A stretch of 44,177 bases of DNA from Chloroflexota bacterium (GCA_016202435.1 JACQOR010000092.1:1-44177), one strand, 5' to 3'. Positions 33,972 through 42,151 are shown, numbered from the stretch's first letter. Made by a program: numbers and translations. Notes: generated from the sequence alone by a model not told the origin.

Positions 33972-35599
33972 GAGGGGCCCTCGAATACCCAGTCCATCAC
34001 ACGATCCACCAGTTCGCCAGGCACCTCAACGCCGGAGCGAGCGCTCCCGAGACCGGTTGGGATGATCCAGGTGAGGTTGCCCGCCTGGCGCTTCTTGTCG
34101 AGCCCCAGCGCGTCCTTGATCCGCTCCCGAGGAACAGACGCAGCGCTCACCGGAAGCCCAAGCCGTCGCAGCAGCCCATCCTGACGCTCTACCGCTTCCG
34201 CCGGATGCCCACCCATCCAGGCGGCCATTCGCCCCGCGGCTGTCATGCCGACCGCCACGGCTTCGCCGTGCAAGAAACGGCCGTAGTCGGTGGCCGCCTC
34301 GATCGCGTGGCCAAGGGTATGGCCATAATTCAGGAGGGCGCGAATCCCCAGCACGTCCCGCTCGTCCTGCTCCACGAGATTCGCTTTCAGTTCAATCGCG
34401 CGTCGGATTGTGGGTTCCATCGCCTCGCGGTCGAGCGCCGAAAGACTTTCGGCCGAAGCCTCGACCTGGTCGAAGAGGTCCGCGTCCTGCACCACCGCGA
34501 TTTTCACCACCTCCGCCAAGCCGGCGGCGATCTCGCGCGGCGGCAACGTCCCCAGCACATCGAGATCCGCGAGCACGAGACATGGCTGGTAGAACGAGCC
34601 GATCAGGTTCTTTCCGCGCGGGTGGTCGACGCCTACTTTACCGCCGACGCTCGAATCTACCTGGGCGAGCACGGTGGTGGGAATCTGGACGAAGCGCATA
34701 CCCCGCAGCAAAGTGGAGGCCAAGAACCCGACAAGATCTCCCACAACCCCGCCACCAATGGCGACCAGAGTGTCGCTCCGTTCCGGACGCTCGGCCAGCA
34801 GCTCGTCATACAGCTCGTAGGTGTGGGCCAGCGTCTTCTGGGTCTCGCCCGCCTCGGTAGGGTGCCACGTGTCGCCCTTTTTCAGGCTGGACGCAAATGC
34901 CGCTCCGTGAAGACTCGCCACCCGCTTGTCGATAAGGCAGTGTAGCCGGCCCTCGAGCCCGTGCCGCTGCAGAATCTCCGGAAATCGTTCGACCAGCCCA
35001 GACCCTACGTAAATAGGATATGAGTGACCGCTGGTATTGACCCACACGGGAGCGGTGAGGCCGTCGGTCCAGGCAGCCGGAGCAAAATAGCCGCTAGAGC
35101 GCAGCTCGCGCACGATCTCATCGGCGATCTCAAAGGGCGAGCGTTCCTGGGTTTCGATCCGCGTGCCGCAAGCCTGGTACGCGTTGACCCGCAGGGAGCG
35201 GAGCCGTTCGAGCGATGCGAGCACGTCACCCTGGAGCAGCGGACGCAAAGCGGCGCCGTCTCCGAGGCGTCGCGCGATGGTCTCCGCCGTTGCGTCGAGC
35301 CAGAACACGGGGCCGGCGGCCCGGATGAGCGTCCGGTTCGACGGATCGGTCGGCGCACCGCCCCCGGTTGCCACCACGCCGGCACGGCGAGCACTGACGT
35401 CACGGAGCACGTCGCTTTCGAGTTGGCGGAAGACGGACTCCCCTTCGTCCGCGAAGATCGCGGCTACGGATTTGCCCGCTCGCCGCTCGATCTCGACATC
35501 CGTGTCGACGAACGGGAGTTGGAGGCGACCGCTGAGCAGGCGTCCGATGGTGCTCTTCCCCGTGCCGCTGAGTCCGACGAGAAAGATGAGTCCGGTCAA
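33968..35599 (-). CDS. aroKB: Bifunctional shikimate kinase / 3-dehydroquinate synthase
   Basis: Two shikimate-pathway enzymes are fused in 543 residues. Residues ~1-170 are shikimate kinase: P-loop LVGLSGTGKSTIGRLL, DTDVEIERRAGKSVAAIFA, GESVFRQLE, and VVATGGGA. Residues ~183-543 are the NAD-dependent dehydroquinate synthase: YPIYVGSGL, VAIGGGVVGDLVGFLAST, QIPTTVLAQVDSSVGGKVGV, NLIGSFYQP, LNYGHTLGHAIEA and HGEAVAVGM. The enzymes act at steps 5 and 2 of the pathway, so the fusion is not channelling consecutive steps. Both active sites look complete. The start is TTG 35599, overlapping the aroE stop as TTGA. The 3' end overlaps aroQ as GTGA. Confidence 0.95.
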   Translation of the reverse strand: MTGLIFLVGLSGTGKSTIGRLLSGRLQLPFVDTDVEIERRAGKSVAAIFADEGESVFRQLESDVLRDVSARRAGVVATGGGAPTDPSNRTLIRAAGPVFWLDATAETIARRLGDGAALRPLLQGDVLASLERLRSLRVNAYQACGTRIETQERSPFEIADEIVRELRSSGYFAPAAWTDGLTAPVWVNTSGHSYPIYVGSGLVERFPEILQRHGLEGRLHCLIDKRVASLHGAAFASSLKKGDTWHPTEAGETQKTLAHTYELYDELLAERPERSDTLVAIGGGVVGDLVGFLASTLLRGMRFVQIPTTVLAQVDSSVGGKVGVDHPRGKNLIGSFYQPCLVLADLDVLGTLPPREIAAGLAEVVKIAVVQDADLFDQVEASAESLSALDREAMEPTIRRAIELKANLVEQDERDVLGIRALLNYGHTLGHAIEAATDYGRFLHGEAVAVGMTAAGRMAAWMGGHPAEAVERQDGLLRRLGLPVSAASVPRERIKDALGLDKKRQAGNLTWIIPTGLGSARSGVEVPGELVDRVMDWVFEGPS

Positions 35600-36465
35600 C
35601 GCTGCGTTCTCTCCTTGAGCGCCGCTTCGGCCGCGGAGCGCATGACGCCGATTGGCGCTTCTGCCTCCGTCCAGCGCTCAAAGGCAGCCGCGGCCTGGTG
35701 GACGAGCATTCCGAGGCCGCCGAGCACGGTCACGCCGCGCTCAGCCGCAGCTCGCAGCAGAGCGGTCTTCAGCGGATTATAGATAAGGTCAACCACGAGC
35801 GCCGACGCCTGCACTGGTGATGGGTCCACAGGCATTTCAGTGCTGGCTAGGCCGATGGGGGTCGCATTGATTACGACGGTCGCTGAGCCGAGCAACGCCT
35901 CGAGGCGATTCTCGTGCCACGCTACGGCTTCGGTGGCGGTCCCCTGCCTCACCTGTTGCAGGTCTGCGATCAGGCGATCCGCCCGCTCGACGTGACGGTT
36001 GACCACCCACAATTCTCGGGCACCGTCCTGGAGGGCGACGAGCGCGACCGCCCGGGCCGCCCCTCCTGCGCCGAGCAGCAGGACGCGCTGGTCCTCCAGG
36101 CTGCAGCCCTCCTCTTCCGACAGCAGCCGCCGGAATCCGAGAGTGTCGGTGTTCGTTCCGGTCAAGTGGACCTGTCCCCGTGCATCGGACTCGACGATTA
36201 CGGCGTTTACGGCTCCAGTAAGCTGTCCGTCGCCCTCAACGCGATCCAGGTGCCTCGTGATCGTCTCTTTGTGAGGAATGGTGACGTTGAAACCCAGCGT
36301 TTCCGCGCGGCGGACCTTTTCGACCCAGGCGCCGAGGGCCTCAGGTTCAACGTCGACCGCCTCGTAGCGCCCGTCGAAGCCGACGGCCGCGAAAGCGGCA
36401 TTGTGCATGGCCGCCGAGATCGAATGGGCGATGGGGTGCCCGATGACGTAGGCTCGTCGCGTCAT
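35596..36465 (-). CDS. aroE: Shikimate dehydrogenase
   Basis: AroE reduces 3-dehydroshikimate to shikimate with NADPH. The 289-residue protein has the substrate loop IGHPIAHSISAAMHNAAF, catalytic Lys in NVTIPHKE, GAVNAV, NTDTLGFRRLL with the catalytic Asp, the nucleotide-binding LLLGAGGAARAVAL, NATPIGL, VVDLIYNPLKTALL and GLGMLVHQAAAAFERW. The ATG at 36465 is 76 bases after the aroF stop. A small open frame crossing that gap is a shadow of aroF. It overlaps aroKB as TTGA, so the aroF leader probably controls it too. Confidence 0.95.
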   Translation of the reverse strand: MTRRAYVIGHPIAHSISAAMHNAAFAAVGFDGRYEAVDVEPEALGAWVEKVRRAETLGFNVTIPHKETITRHLDRVEGDGQLTGAVNAVIVESDARGQVHLTGTNTDTLGFRRLLSEEEGCSLEDQRVLLLGAGGAARAVALVALQDGARELWVVNRHVERADRLIADLQQVRQGTATEAVAWHENRLEALLGSATVVINATPIGLASTEMPVDPSPVQASALVVDLIYNPLKTALLRAAAERGVTVLGGLGMLVHQAAAAFERWTEAEAPIGVMRSAAEAALKERTQR

Positions 36466-36541
36466 TGACTTGGCTTGGGACGACGCACTACTCCGCTCGT
36501 TCGGCGAAGGCTCCCGCGGTCGCCTCTCTGGATGACCGCGC

Positions 36542-37579
36542 TCAGACCGCGGCGACCGCGGAGCAGAGGCGGCGGCCAGTGGCCGCGACGATCGGCTCTA
36601 GGGATGCCATCAAATCGGCGAAGTTCGCCGGAGTCAATGACTGGGGGCCGTCCGAGAGTGCGCGGTCCGGGTCGGGGTGCACCTCCACTATGATTCCATC
36701 CGCGCCGATGGCCGCCGCTGCAAGTGCCGCTGGTTTCACCAGGTACCATTTCCCCGTGGCGTGGCTCGGGTCCACGATGATCGGAAGATGCGTGAGCCGT
36801 TTCATCATCGGCACGATGGCAAGGTCGAGCGTGTTACGCAGGGTGGTGTCGAAGCTGCGGATTCCTCGCTCGCACAGCATCACTTCGCGGTTCCCCTCGG
36901 CCAGGATGTACTCCGTGGCCATCAGCCACTCCTCGACGGTTGCTGACATCCCTCGCTTCAGCATGACCGGTTTCCGCATCTGACCCACGCGTCGGAGCAG
37001 GGGATAGTTCTGCATATTGCGCGTGCCGATCTGGAAGACGTCCGTATACCGGTCGACAGTCTCGACCTCTTCCGGCTCCATGACTTCGGTGATCACAGGC
37101 AGACCGGTCCGGGCTCGCGCCTCGCTCAGGATCTGCAGACCCTCTTCGCCCATTCCCTGGAAGCTGTACGGGGAGGTGCGCGGCTTGAATGCTCCGCCGC
37201 GCAGCAGGTGCGCGCCCGATGCTGCCACGGCCTCTGCCGTCGTCATGACTTGCTCGCGGCTCTCGACGGCACAGGGCCCCGCCATGACCACGAAGTCGCC
37301 GCTGCCGATCTGGACGCCGCTCACGTCGATGATCGTGTCGTGGGGCTGGAACTCCCGGCTGCCGAGCTTGTAGGGCTTGCTGATCCGGGTGACAGAGGCG
37401 ACGCCGGGCAAGTTCTCGAGGGTTTCAGGGTACTCGGGGGCAAACCCGGTGCCGAAGACGCCAATGACAACCCGCTCGACTCCGCGATTGATCTGCCCGT
37501 CATAGCCGTCCTGCCTGAGACGGGCCATCATTCCCTGAATGTCTTCTTCGCTTGCTGTGTGGCTCATGGCTACGATCAC
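36542..37579 (-). CDS. aroF: 3-deoxy-7-phosphoheptulonate (DAHP) synthase, aroF/KdsA-like class
   Basis: AroF condenses phosphoenolpyruvate and erythrose-4-phosphate, the first step of aromatic biosynthesis. The N-terminal ~70 residues (VIVAMSHTASEEDIQGMMAR) are the ferredoxin-like regulatory domain of type I-beta enzymes such as that of Thermotoga, where it mediates tyrosine feedback. The barrel has VMAGPCAVESREQV, LLRGGAFKPRTSPYSFQG, GTRNMQNYPLL, KPVMLKRGMSATVEEWL, ILCERG-type MLCERGIRSFD and IIVDPSHATGKW. The GTG at 37579 is chosen because GGAGGAG lies 6 bases upstream and the family starts M-I-V-V-M; the longer frame runs through the leader terminator. It is the first structural gene of aroF-aroE-aroKB-aroQ-LCP. 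An attenuator-like leader precedes it. Confidence 0.96.
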   Translation of the reverse strand: MIVAMSHTASEEDIQGMMARLRQDGYDGQINRGVERVVIGVFGTGFAPEYPETLENLPGVASVTRISKPYKLGSREFQPHDTIIDVSGVQIGSGDFVVMAGPCAVESREQVMTTAEAVAASGAHLLRGGAFKPRTSPYSFQGMGEEGLQILSEARARTGLPVITEVMEPEEVETVDRYTDVFQIGTRNMQNYPLLRRVGQMRKPVMLKRGMSATVEEWLMATEYILAEGNREVMLCERGIRSFDTTLRNTLDLAIVPMMKRLTHLPIIVDPSHATGKWYLVKPAALAAAAIGADGIIVEVHPDPDRALSDGPQSLTPANFADLMASLEPIVAATGRRLCSAVAAV

Positions 37580-37621
37580 CTTTGCTCCTCCGAATGGTGG
37601 GTTCGAATAGTTGGTGGACAA

Positions 37622-37649
37622 CAAAAAAGCAATCCGACTTTCGGATTGC
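37622..37649 (-). terminator. Intrinsic terminator (attenuator) in the aroF leader
   Basis: On the minus strand GCAATCCGA (37649-37641), loop AAG, and TCGGATTGC (37637-37629) form a perfect 9-bp hairpin immediately followed by TTTTTTG (37628-37622). It stands 43 bases before the aroF GTG, after a leader promoter and a short aromatic-rich ORF. It would end transcription before aroF unless prevented, so it is an attenuator rather than the terminator of aroA. Confidence 0.9.
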
Positions 37650-37652
37650 TTA

Positions 37653-37716
37653 CCGCGGCACCCGGGGTTTTCGAAGATCAGCGCTATCTGACCGCCGGCC
37701 ACCTCCCGTGCCGCGG
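37653..37716 (-). promoter_or_regulatory. Complementary segments of the aroF attenuator
   Basis: CCGCGGCAC (37716-37708), spanning leader-peptide codons 14-16, is a perfect complement of GTGCCGCGG (37661-37653), which lies 3 bases before the terminator hairpin. A nearby GGG/CCC pairing can extend the stem. A ribosome stalled at the Tyr/Phe codons 7-12 would cover the first segment. The element that would then disrupt the terminator is not obvious by eye, so the switch is only partly explained. Confidence 0.6.
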
Positions 37717-37755
37717 GCTAAAGTAGAAGGCGAAGTACTGCCGGTTCTGAGTCAC
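37684..37755 (-). CDS. Aromatic-rich leader peptide of the aroF attenuator
   Basis: A 23-codon ORF starts at GTG 37755 with GGAG five bases upstream and ends at TAG 37686-37684. Residues 6-19 are QYFAFYFSPRHGRW: two Tyr and three Phe within six codons, then a single Trp. It lies about 25 bases after the predicted transcription start and 35 bases before the terminator hairpin, just as pheL or trpL peptides precede their attenuators. The inferred role is to sense charged tRNA-Tyr and tRNA-Phe (perhaps tRNA-Trp) through ribosome stalling and so tune transcription of aroF and the downstream shikimate genes. It is too short for usual gene finders. The peptide itself probably has no function after synthesis. 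Confidence 0.8.
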   Translation of the reverse strand: MTQNRQYFAFYFSPRHGRWPAVR

Positions 37756-37787
37756 TCGATCTCCGCACCCTTCAACAGGGTTGCGCC

Positions 37788-37816
37788 AGTCTACCTATTC
37801 ACGGTCTCCCTGTCAA
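37788..37816 (-). promoter_or_regulatory. Promoter of the aroF leader
   Basis: On the minus strand TTGACA (37816-37811), 17 bases, then TAGACT (37793-37788) closely match a sigma-70 consensus. Transcription would start near 37781, about 200 bases before aroF, giving room for the leader peptide and the attenuator. It is the best promoter match noticed in the window. Confidence 0.75.
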
Positions 37817-37823
37817 TATCGGC

Positions 37824-37860
37824 TGAAACGGGGGGCAGGTAAGGGCCGTTCCCCGTTTCA
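37824..37860. repeat. Inverted repeat between aroA and the aroF promoter
   Basis: TGAAACGGGG (37824-37833) and CCCCGTTTCA (37851-37860) are perfect 10-bp arms separated by 17 bases. The element lies 37 bases downstream of the aroA stop and 7 bases upstream of the aroF -35. It may be a factor-dependent aroA terminator (no T run follows) or an operator for an upstream-binding regulator of aroF. Confidence 0.6.
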
Positions 37861-37897
37861 TGGGAAACCGGCGAGGGGGGTCCCGCGAGCCCTTCCG

Positions 37898-39181
37898 TTA
37901 GGTCCGCAGCTCCTCCAGTTTCTCCCAGTACTGAGGAAACGTCTTGGCGGTGCAGTCCGGATCGGAAATGGCAATGCCCGGCACCTTGAGGCCAACCAGC
38001 GCAAACGCCATCGCCACCCGGTGGTCCCGGTACGTCTCGATCGTCGCTGGCGTAATGGGCCGCGGGGTAATGCGGAGGCCGTCGGGGAACTCTTCGACCT
38101 CCTGACCTAGCCTCCTGAGCTCGGCGGTCGCGGCGGCGATGCGATCGCTTTCTTGCAGACGCGCGTGCTCGACGTTGCGGATCTCAGTCGGAGTCTCGGC
38201 AAACGGTGCGATTGCGCACAGCGTGAGCGCCATGTCGGAATACGCGTTGGCATCAACCGTCACGCCCCGTAGTCGCGTGGGCCCTCGCACCTCGATGCAA
38301 CCGTCGTCGTCGACGACATCGCAGCCCATCGCCTGCAGCGCATCGAGGACATGCAGGTCACCCTGGACGCTCTGCCGATCCAGGTGCGTCAGACGGACTC
38401 GGCCACCCGTGATGGCTGCGGCTGCGAAAAAATACGAAGCATTCGATGCGTCCGGCTCGACGAAATAGCCCCCCCCCTCGTAAGCCTGGCTGCCGTCGAC
38501 GGTCAGCAGCCGGTAATGCGGGTCCCGAGCCATCGTGGCGCCGAAGGCCCGCATGATGTCCGCGGTCAGGTCGATGTAGGGCTTCGAGACCATTTCGTTC
38601 TCGACGTGAATCACCAGGCCGCGCCGGGTGAGTGGCCCTACCATGAGCAACGCGCTGAAATACTGGCTGCTCTGGTCGCCGGGCATGGTGACCTCTCCGC
38701 CCTCGAGACCGCGGGTCGTGACGATGACCGGAGGGCAGCCGTTGCCGCGCTCCGAGTGGGCGTCCACTCCAAGGTCGCGCAGCGCAGCCAGGAGCGGCTC
38801 AATCGGCCGCTGCCGCATCCGCTGATCGCCATCCATTCGGTAGGAACCCTTCCCCAAAGCGAGGAATGCGGTGAGGAAGCGGGCCGCGGTTCCGGCGTCG
38901 CCGACGAAGATCTCCCCACTCTCGGCAGGAATGTGTCCCCCTTGACCCCAGACTTCAAACTCCGCTCGCTCCGGGTCCTCATGGACTGGGATTCCCAAAC
39001 GTCGCAGGGAGTCGGCCATGCAATCCGTATCGTCGGAAAAGAGCGCACCGCGAATGACGCTGCGGCCTCCGGCCATCGCGGCGATGAGGAGGGCACGATT
39101 CGTATAGCTCTTGGAGCCCGGCACTTCGACCACCGCATCCAGCGGACTCGAGAGCGGCCGAACGAGATAGGGATCTTGCAT
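37898..39181 (-). CDS. aroA: 3-phosphoshikimate 1-carboxyvinyltransferase (EPSP synthase)
   Basis: AroA adds phosphoenolpyruvate to shikimate-3-phosphate. The 427-residue protein has VEVPGSKSYTNRALLIAAMA, SDDTDCMADSLRRLG, VGDAGTAARFLTAFLALG, QRMRQRPIEPLL, PGDQSSQYFSALLM, VEPDASNASYFFAAAA, SDMALTLCAIAPF, LQESDRIAA and YRDHRVAMAFAL. The phosphoenolpyruvate loop reads DAGTAARF where class I enzymes have NAGTAMRP; this is a position known in other enzymes to affect glyphosate binding, but no phenotype can be predicted from sequence alone. The ATG is at 39181. It lies upstream of the aroF leader on the same strand and seems to be a separate transcription unit. Confidence 0.96.
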   Translation of the reverse strand: MQDPYLVRPLSSPLDAVVEVPGSKSYTNRALLIAAMAGGRSVIRGALFSDDTDCMADSLRRLGIPVHEDPERAEFEVWGQGGHIPAESGEIFVGDAGTAARFLTAFLALGKGSYRMDGDQRMRQRPIEPLLAALRDLGVDAHSERGNGCPPVIVTTRGLEGGEVTMPGDQSSQYFSALLMVGPLTRRGLVIHVENEMVSKPYIDLTADIMRAFGATMARDPHYRLLTVDGSQAYEGGGYFVEPDASNASYFFAAAAITGGRVRLTHLDRQSVQGDLHVLDALQAMGCDVVDDDGCIEVRGPTRLRGVTVDANAYSDMALTLCAIAPFAETPTEIRNVEHARLQESDRIAAATAELRRLGQEVEEFPDGLRITPRPITPATIETYRDHRVAMAFALVGLKVPGIAISDPDCTAKTFPQYWEKLEELRT

Positions 39182-39249
39182 GGGGGATTCTAAACGTGCA
39201 GCTTCTCGGTTGCTTTGCGGGTGGGTGGGCTACAAATCGATATCCATCG

Positions 39250-39279
39250 TTGCCCAGGGCTGTGATCCTCGACTACACT
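39250..39279 (+). promoter_or_regulatory. Possible hppA promoter
   Basis: TTGCCC (39250-39255), an 18-base spacer and TACACT (39274-39279) are a fair sigma-70-like match in the divergent aroA/hppA interval, implying a leader of about 160 bases. That leader holds near-tandem GCATGG units (39364-39390) and a CGGGAC-TGA-GTCCCG hairpin followed by GGGTTTTT just before the ribosome-binding site. This is tentative. Confidence 0.35.
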
Positions 39280-39445
39280 TGGCCGACAGCCGGCGAGTCG
39301 TGCCCTCCCTGCGCCCACCGATCCGAAGGCAGATCTGTGGCGCCCACTCCTTCCGAACAATGCGTGCATGAGCATGGGCATGGGCATGGAGACGGCCGGC
39401 GAGTATCGGGACTGAGTCCCGCTTGGGTTTTTGGAGGTCTCGGGA

Positions 39446-41653
39446 ATGGCCCTATTGCCCATTGTGCCCATCGCTGGGCTCATGGCGGTCGCCTTTGCGA
39501 TCTACCTCGCCTGGGACGTGCTGCGGCGGGATACGGGCACGGACGCGATGCGCAACGTCGGCGCAATGATTGTCGAGGGCGCGAATGCGTTCTTGAGCCG
39601 GCAATACCGCACCATCGCGATTCTCGCCCTGATCACGGCGGTGCTAATCGGCCTGCTGGTGGGGAACTTCTCCCACAGGCAGAACGAGGGCGTCCTTACC
39701 GCCGTCGCTTTCCTGCTGGGAGCCCTGTGCTCTTCAGTGTCCGGCTACATAGGCATGTACATCGCGGTCCGCGCGAACCTTCGGACCGCCTCCGCAGCTC
39801 AGAGATCCCTGAAAGATGCCATTACCGTCGCGCTCCGTGGGGGAGCAGTTTCGGGATTCCTCGTCACCGCTATGAGCCTCCTTGGAGTCGCGGGTATTTT
39901 CTACGTTTACAGTGGGATGCTCGGGAACTCCATCCAGGAGACCCCATTCCTCATCGTCGGCTATGGTTTCGGAGCGAGCTTCGTCGCTCTCTTCGCCCAG
40001 TTGGGTGGCGGTATCTATACGAAAGCCGCGGATGTGGGCGCGGACCTCGTGGGGAAGATCGAAGCCGGCATCCCTGAAGACGACCCGCGCAATGCGGCCG
40101 TTGTCGCCGACCTGGTCGGCGACAACGTCGGCGACTGCGCCGGCCGCGGCGCCGACCTCTTCGAATCAATGTCCGCCGAGAACATTGGCGCCATGATCTT
40201 GGGAGTGGTCATTGCCACAGCTACGGGACAGGCCGAGTGGATCTTCTTCCCGCTCGTTCTCCGGTCTTTCGGCATCATGGCCACCATCGTGGGACTCCTA
40301 TCTGTTCCGTTCTTTGCTCGCCCCGGCAAGGACGCCATGGCGGCCCTCAACGGCGGCTACTATGTGCTGTCCGTGCTGTCGGTTGCGGGGCTCTACTTCA
40401 CCACGAGTGCGATGATGGGGCCCGCGTGGGGCTGGTTCTTCGCCTGCGGCCTCGTCGGCATCGCCGTAGGCATCGCGTTCGTCTACATCACGCAGTACTA
40501 CACGTCAGGCTCCTGGCGGCCGGTCCAGGAGATCGCCAGGGCCAGTCTCACGGGGCCCGCGACGACCATCATCACCGGAACCGCTGTCGGCTTTGAGACC
40601 ACGGCGGCCACCGCCGTGACCATCGGCGTGGCGCTGGTCGGCTCTTTCTCGCTGGGGGCCGCCTCGGGGCTTCCTGAAGGCGGCATCTACGGTACCGCCG
40701 TTGCCACCATGGGGATGCTGATGTCCGCCGCCTACGTCCTGGCAATGGACACGTTCGGTCCGATCACTGACAACGCCGGCGGTATCACCGAGTTCTCTCA
40801 GGCGTCGGCGCAGGCACGCGAGATCACCGACCAACTGGATGCCGTAGGGAACACGACCAAGGCGCTCACGAAGGGATACGCGGTCGCCTCGGCAGGGCTC
40901 GCGGCATTTCTTCTTTTCAGCGCCTACCTCGACCGCGTGAAAGAGATCATGGGTCCGGAGCGGACCCTGGCAGTTGTCGCCCCTGGGGCGAACGCCGCTG
41001 CCATGACTCAGGTGCAGCTTGATGCTGTCCTGCGGACGGCGTTACCGGTCAACTTGTCGCATGTGGAGACCTTCGTTGGGGCCCTGCTGGGGGCGATGCT
41101 GGTGTACCTTTTCAGCTCGCTGGCCATTCGGGCGGTTGGGAGCGCCGCGGCTGACATCATCGAAGAGGTCCGACGCCAGTTCCGGGACGATCCGGGCATC
41201 ATGGCCGGGACCTCGAAGCCCGACTACCACCGGACCGTCGATATTACGGCGAAAGCCGCGCTCCGCCAGATGATCGCGCCAGGTCTCCTGGCGGTCCTGA
41301 TGCCAGTCGCGGTAGGTGTCATCTTCCGGGTTCTCGGGACTCAGAACGGCAATGCCGGCTGGGAATCGGTGGCCGGCCTCCTCATGGTCGGAACGATCGC
41401 TGGAGTGTTGCTCGCTACCTTCCTGAACAACGGTGGTGGCGCCTGGGACAATGCCAAGAAGTTCATTGAGGCCGGCGAGCTGAAGGACGCCGCCGGTGCT
41501 GTTTTGGGTAAGGGCAGTTCTGCCCACGAGGCCGGTGTCGTGGGTGACACCGTCGGAGATCCGTTCAAAGACACAGCTGGCCCTTCGCTGCACGTGTTGG
41601 TTAAGCTGCTCAGCACGATCACCCTGGTGCTGGCTCCTCTGTTCGTTTCGTAG
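39446..41653 (+). CDS. hppA: K+-independent proton-translocating membrane pyrophosphatase
   Basis: HppA couples pyrophosphate hydrolysis to proton export across the membrane, saving energy from biosynthesis. The 735-residue protein has about 16 hydrophobic segments and the family motifs: [53 protein letters not shown], and near the end [13 protein letters not shown] and [16 protein letters not shown]. The subclass site reads [10 protein letters not shown]: Lys and Thr occupy the positions that are Ala and Gly in K+-dependent enzymes, so this is K+-independent and probably pumps protons. ATG 39446 has GGAGG 8 bases upstream. It is followed by rplS 28 bases on. Confidence 0.97.
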   Translation: MALLPIVPIAGLMAVAFAIYLAWDVLRRDTGTDAMRNVGAMIVEGANAFLSRQYRTIAILALITAVLIGLLVGNFSHRQNEGVLTAVAFLLGALCSSVSGYIGMYIAVRANLRTASAAQRSLKDAITVALRGGAVSGFLVTAMSLLGVAGIFYVYSGMLGNSIQETPFLIVGYGFGASFVALFAQLGGGIYTKAADVGADLVGKIEAGIPEDDPRNAAVVADLVGDNVGDCAGRGADLFESMSAENIGAMILGVVIATATGQAEWIFFPLVLRSFGIMATIVGLLSVPFFARPGKDAMAALNGGYYVLSVLSVAGLYFTTSAMMGPAWGWFFACGLVGIAVGIAFVYITQYYTSGSWRPVQEIARASLTGPATTIITGTAVGFETTAATAVTIGVALVGSFSLGAASGLPEGGIYGTAVATMGMLMSAAYVLAMDTFGPITDNAGGITEFSQASAQAREITDQLDAVGNTTKALTKGYAVASAGLAAFLLFSAYLDRVKEIMGPERTLAVVAPGANAAAMTQVQLDAVLRTALPVNLSHVETFVGALLGAMLVYLFSSLAIRAVGSAAADIIEEVRRQFRDDPGIMAGTSKPDYHRTVDITAKAALRQMIAPGLLAVLMPVAVGVIFRVLGTQNGNAGWESVAGLLMVGTIAGVLLATFLNNGGGAWDNAKKFIEAGELKDAAGAVLGKGSSAHEAGVVGDTVGDPFKDTAGPSLHVLVKLLSTITLVLAPLFVS

Positions 41654-41681
41654 GCCGGGCCGCCACGAGAGGGAGACGTTC

Positions 41682-42053
41682 ATGGCAACAGATCTGAGAC
41701 AACTCGTCGATGGAGGCCGAGAAGGCGGACCGCAGGTCGAGGTCGGTGACACGGTGCGTGTCTACGTGCGGGTTATTGAGGGCGGCAAGGAACGCGTGCA
41801 GGCCTACGAAGGCATCGTTATCGCGCTTCACCGTCCGGACCGGTTGGACGGCACCTTCACAGTGCGTCGGGTTACCCACAATGTTGGGGTCGAGCGAACG
41901 TTCCTGTTCGCTTCGCCGCGGATCGACCGGGTGGAGGTCGTGCGGCACGGCGTGGTGCGGCGAGCGAAGCTCTACTATCTCCGAAAATTGACCGGTCGGG
42001 CGGCGCGCATCCGGGAGCGGCGTCCGCCCCGTCCCCAGGCTGGCCGCTCCTAG
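41682..42053 (+). CDS. rplS: 50S ribosomal protein L19
   Basis: L19 sits at the 30S/50S interface of the ribosome. The 123-residue protein carries the family core: [72 protein letters not shown] and a basic tail rich in Arg and Pro. ATG 41682 follows GAGGGAG. It precedes rnhB, a common neighbour order (rplS-rnhB-yraN). Confidence 0.97.
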   Translation: MATDLRQLVDGGREGGPQVEVGDTVRVYVRVIEGGKERVQAYEGIVIALHRPDRLDGTFTVRRVTHNVGVERTFLFASPRIDRVEVVRHGVVRRAKLYYLRKLTGRAARIRERRPPRPQAGRS

Positions 42054-42066
42054 GACGGCCGTTCTT

Positions 42067-42098
42067 GTCGGTCCAAAGAGCCCTTCCTTCCGACCGAC
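42067..42098. repeat. Hairpin between rplS and rnhB
   Basis: GTCGGTC (42067-42073) and GACCGAC (42092-42098) are perfect 7-bp arms with an 18-base loop, 14 bases after the rplS stop. It is followed by GGGGGG and not by T residues, so it may be an mRNA processing or stabilising hairpin rather than a terminator. Confidence 0.4.
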
Positions 42099-42151
42099 GG
42101 GGGGAAGAATTCGTAACCAAGTGTTGAGCCGGTTCCTCGCTGGTGCTCGGA

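Noticed and set aside
36462-36749. 95-residue minus-strand frame between aroF and aroE
   Set aside because: It is an alternate frame of the aroF 3' end with low-complexity composition; the ATGA overlap with aroE appears accidental.
37622-37680. T-box riboswitch in the aroF leader
   Set aside because: CGGGTGCCGCGG before the terminator recalls the T-box motif GGGTGGNACCGCGG, but the GGNA core that binds the tRNA end is missing and no stem I with a specifier loop was seen. The translated leader explains the region better.
37580-37702. Longer N-terminus for AroF starting at GTG 37702
   Set aside because: It would run through the leader terminator hairpin and its T run. The family start (V/M-I-V-x-M) and a strong GGAGGAG site both point to GTG 37579.
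39196-40077. Plus-strand frame with a His-Gly repeat running into hppA
   Set aside because: The repeat comes from near-tandem GCATGG units in the leader, and the frame continues as a shadow of hppA; no independent start signal supports it.
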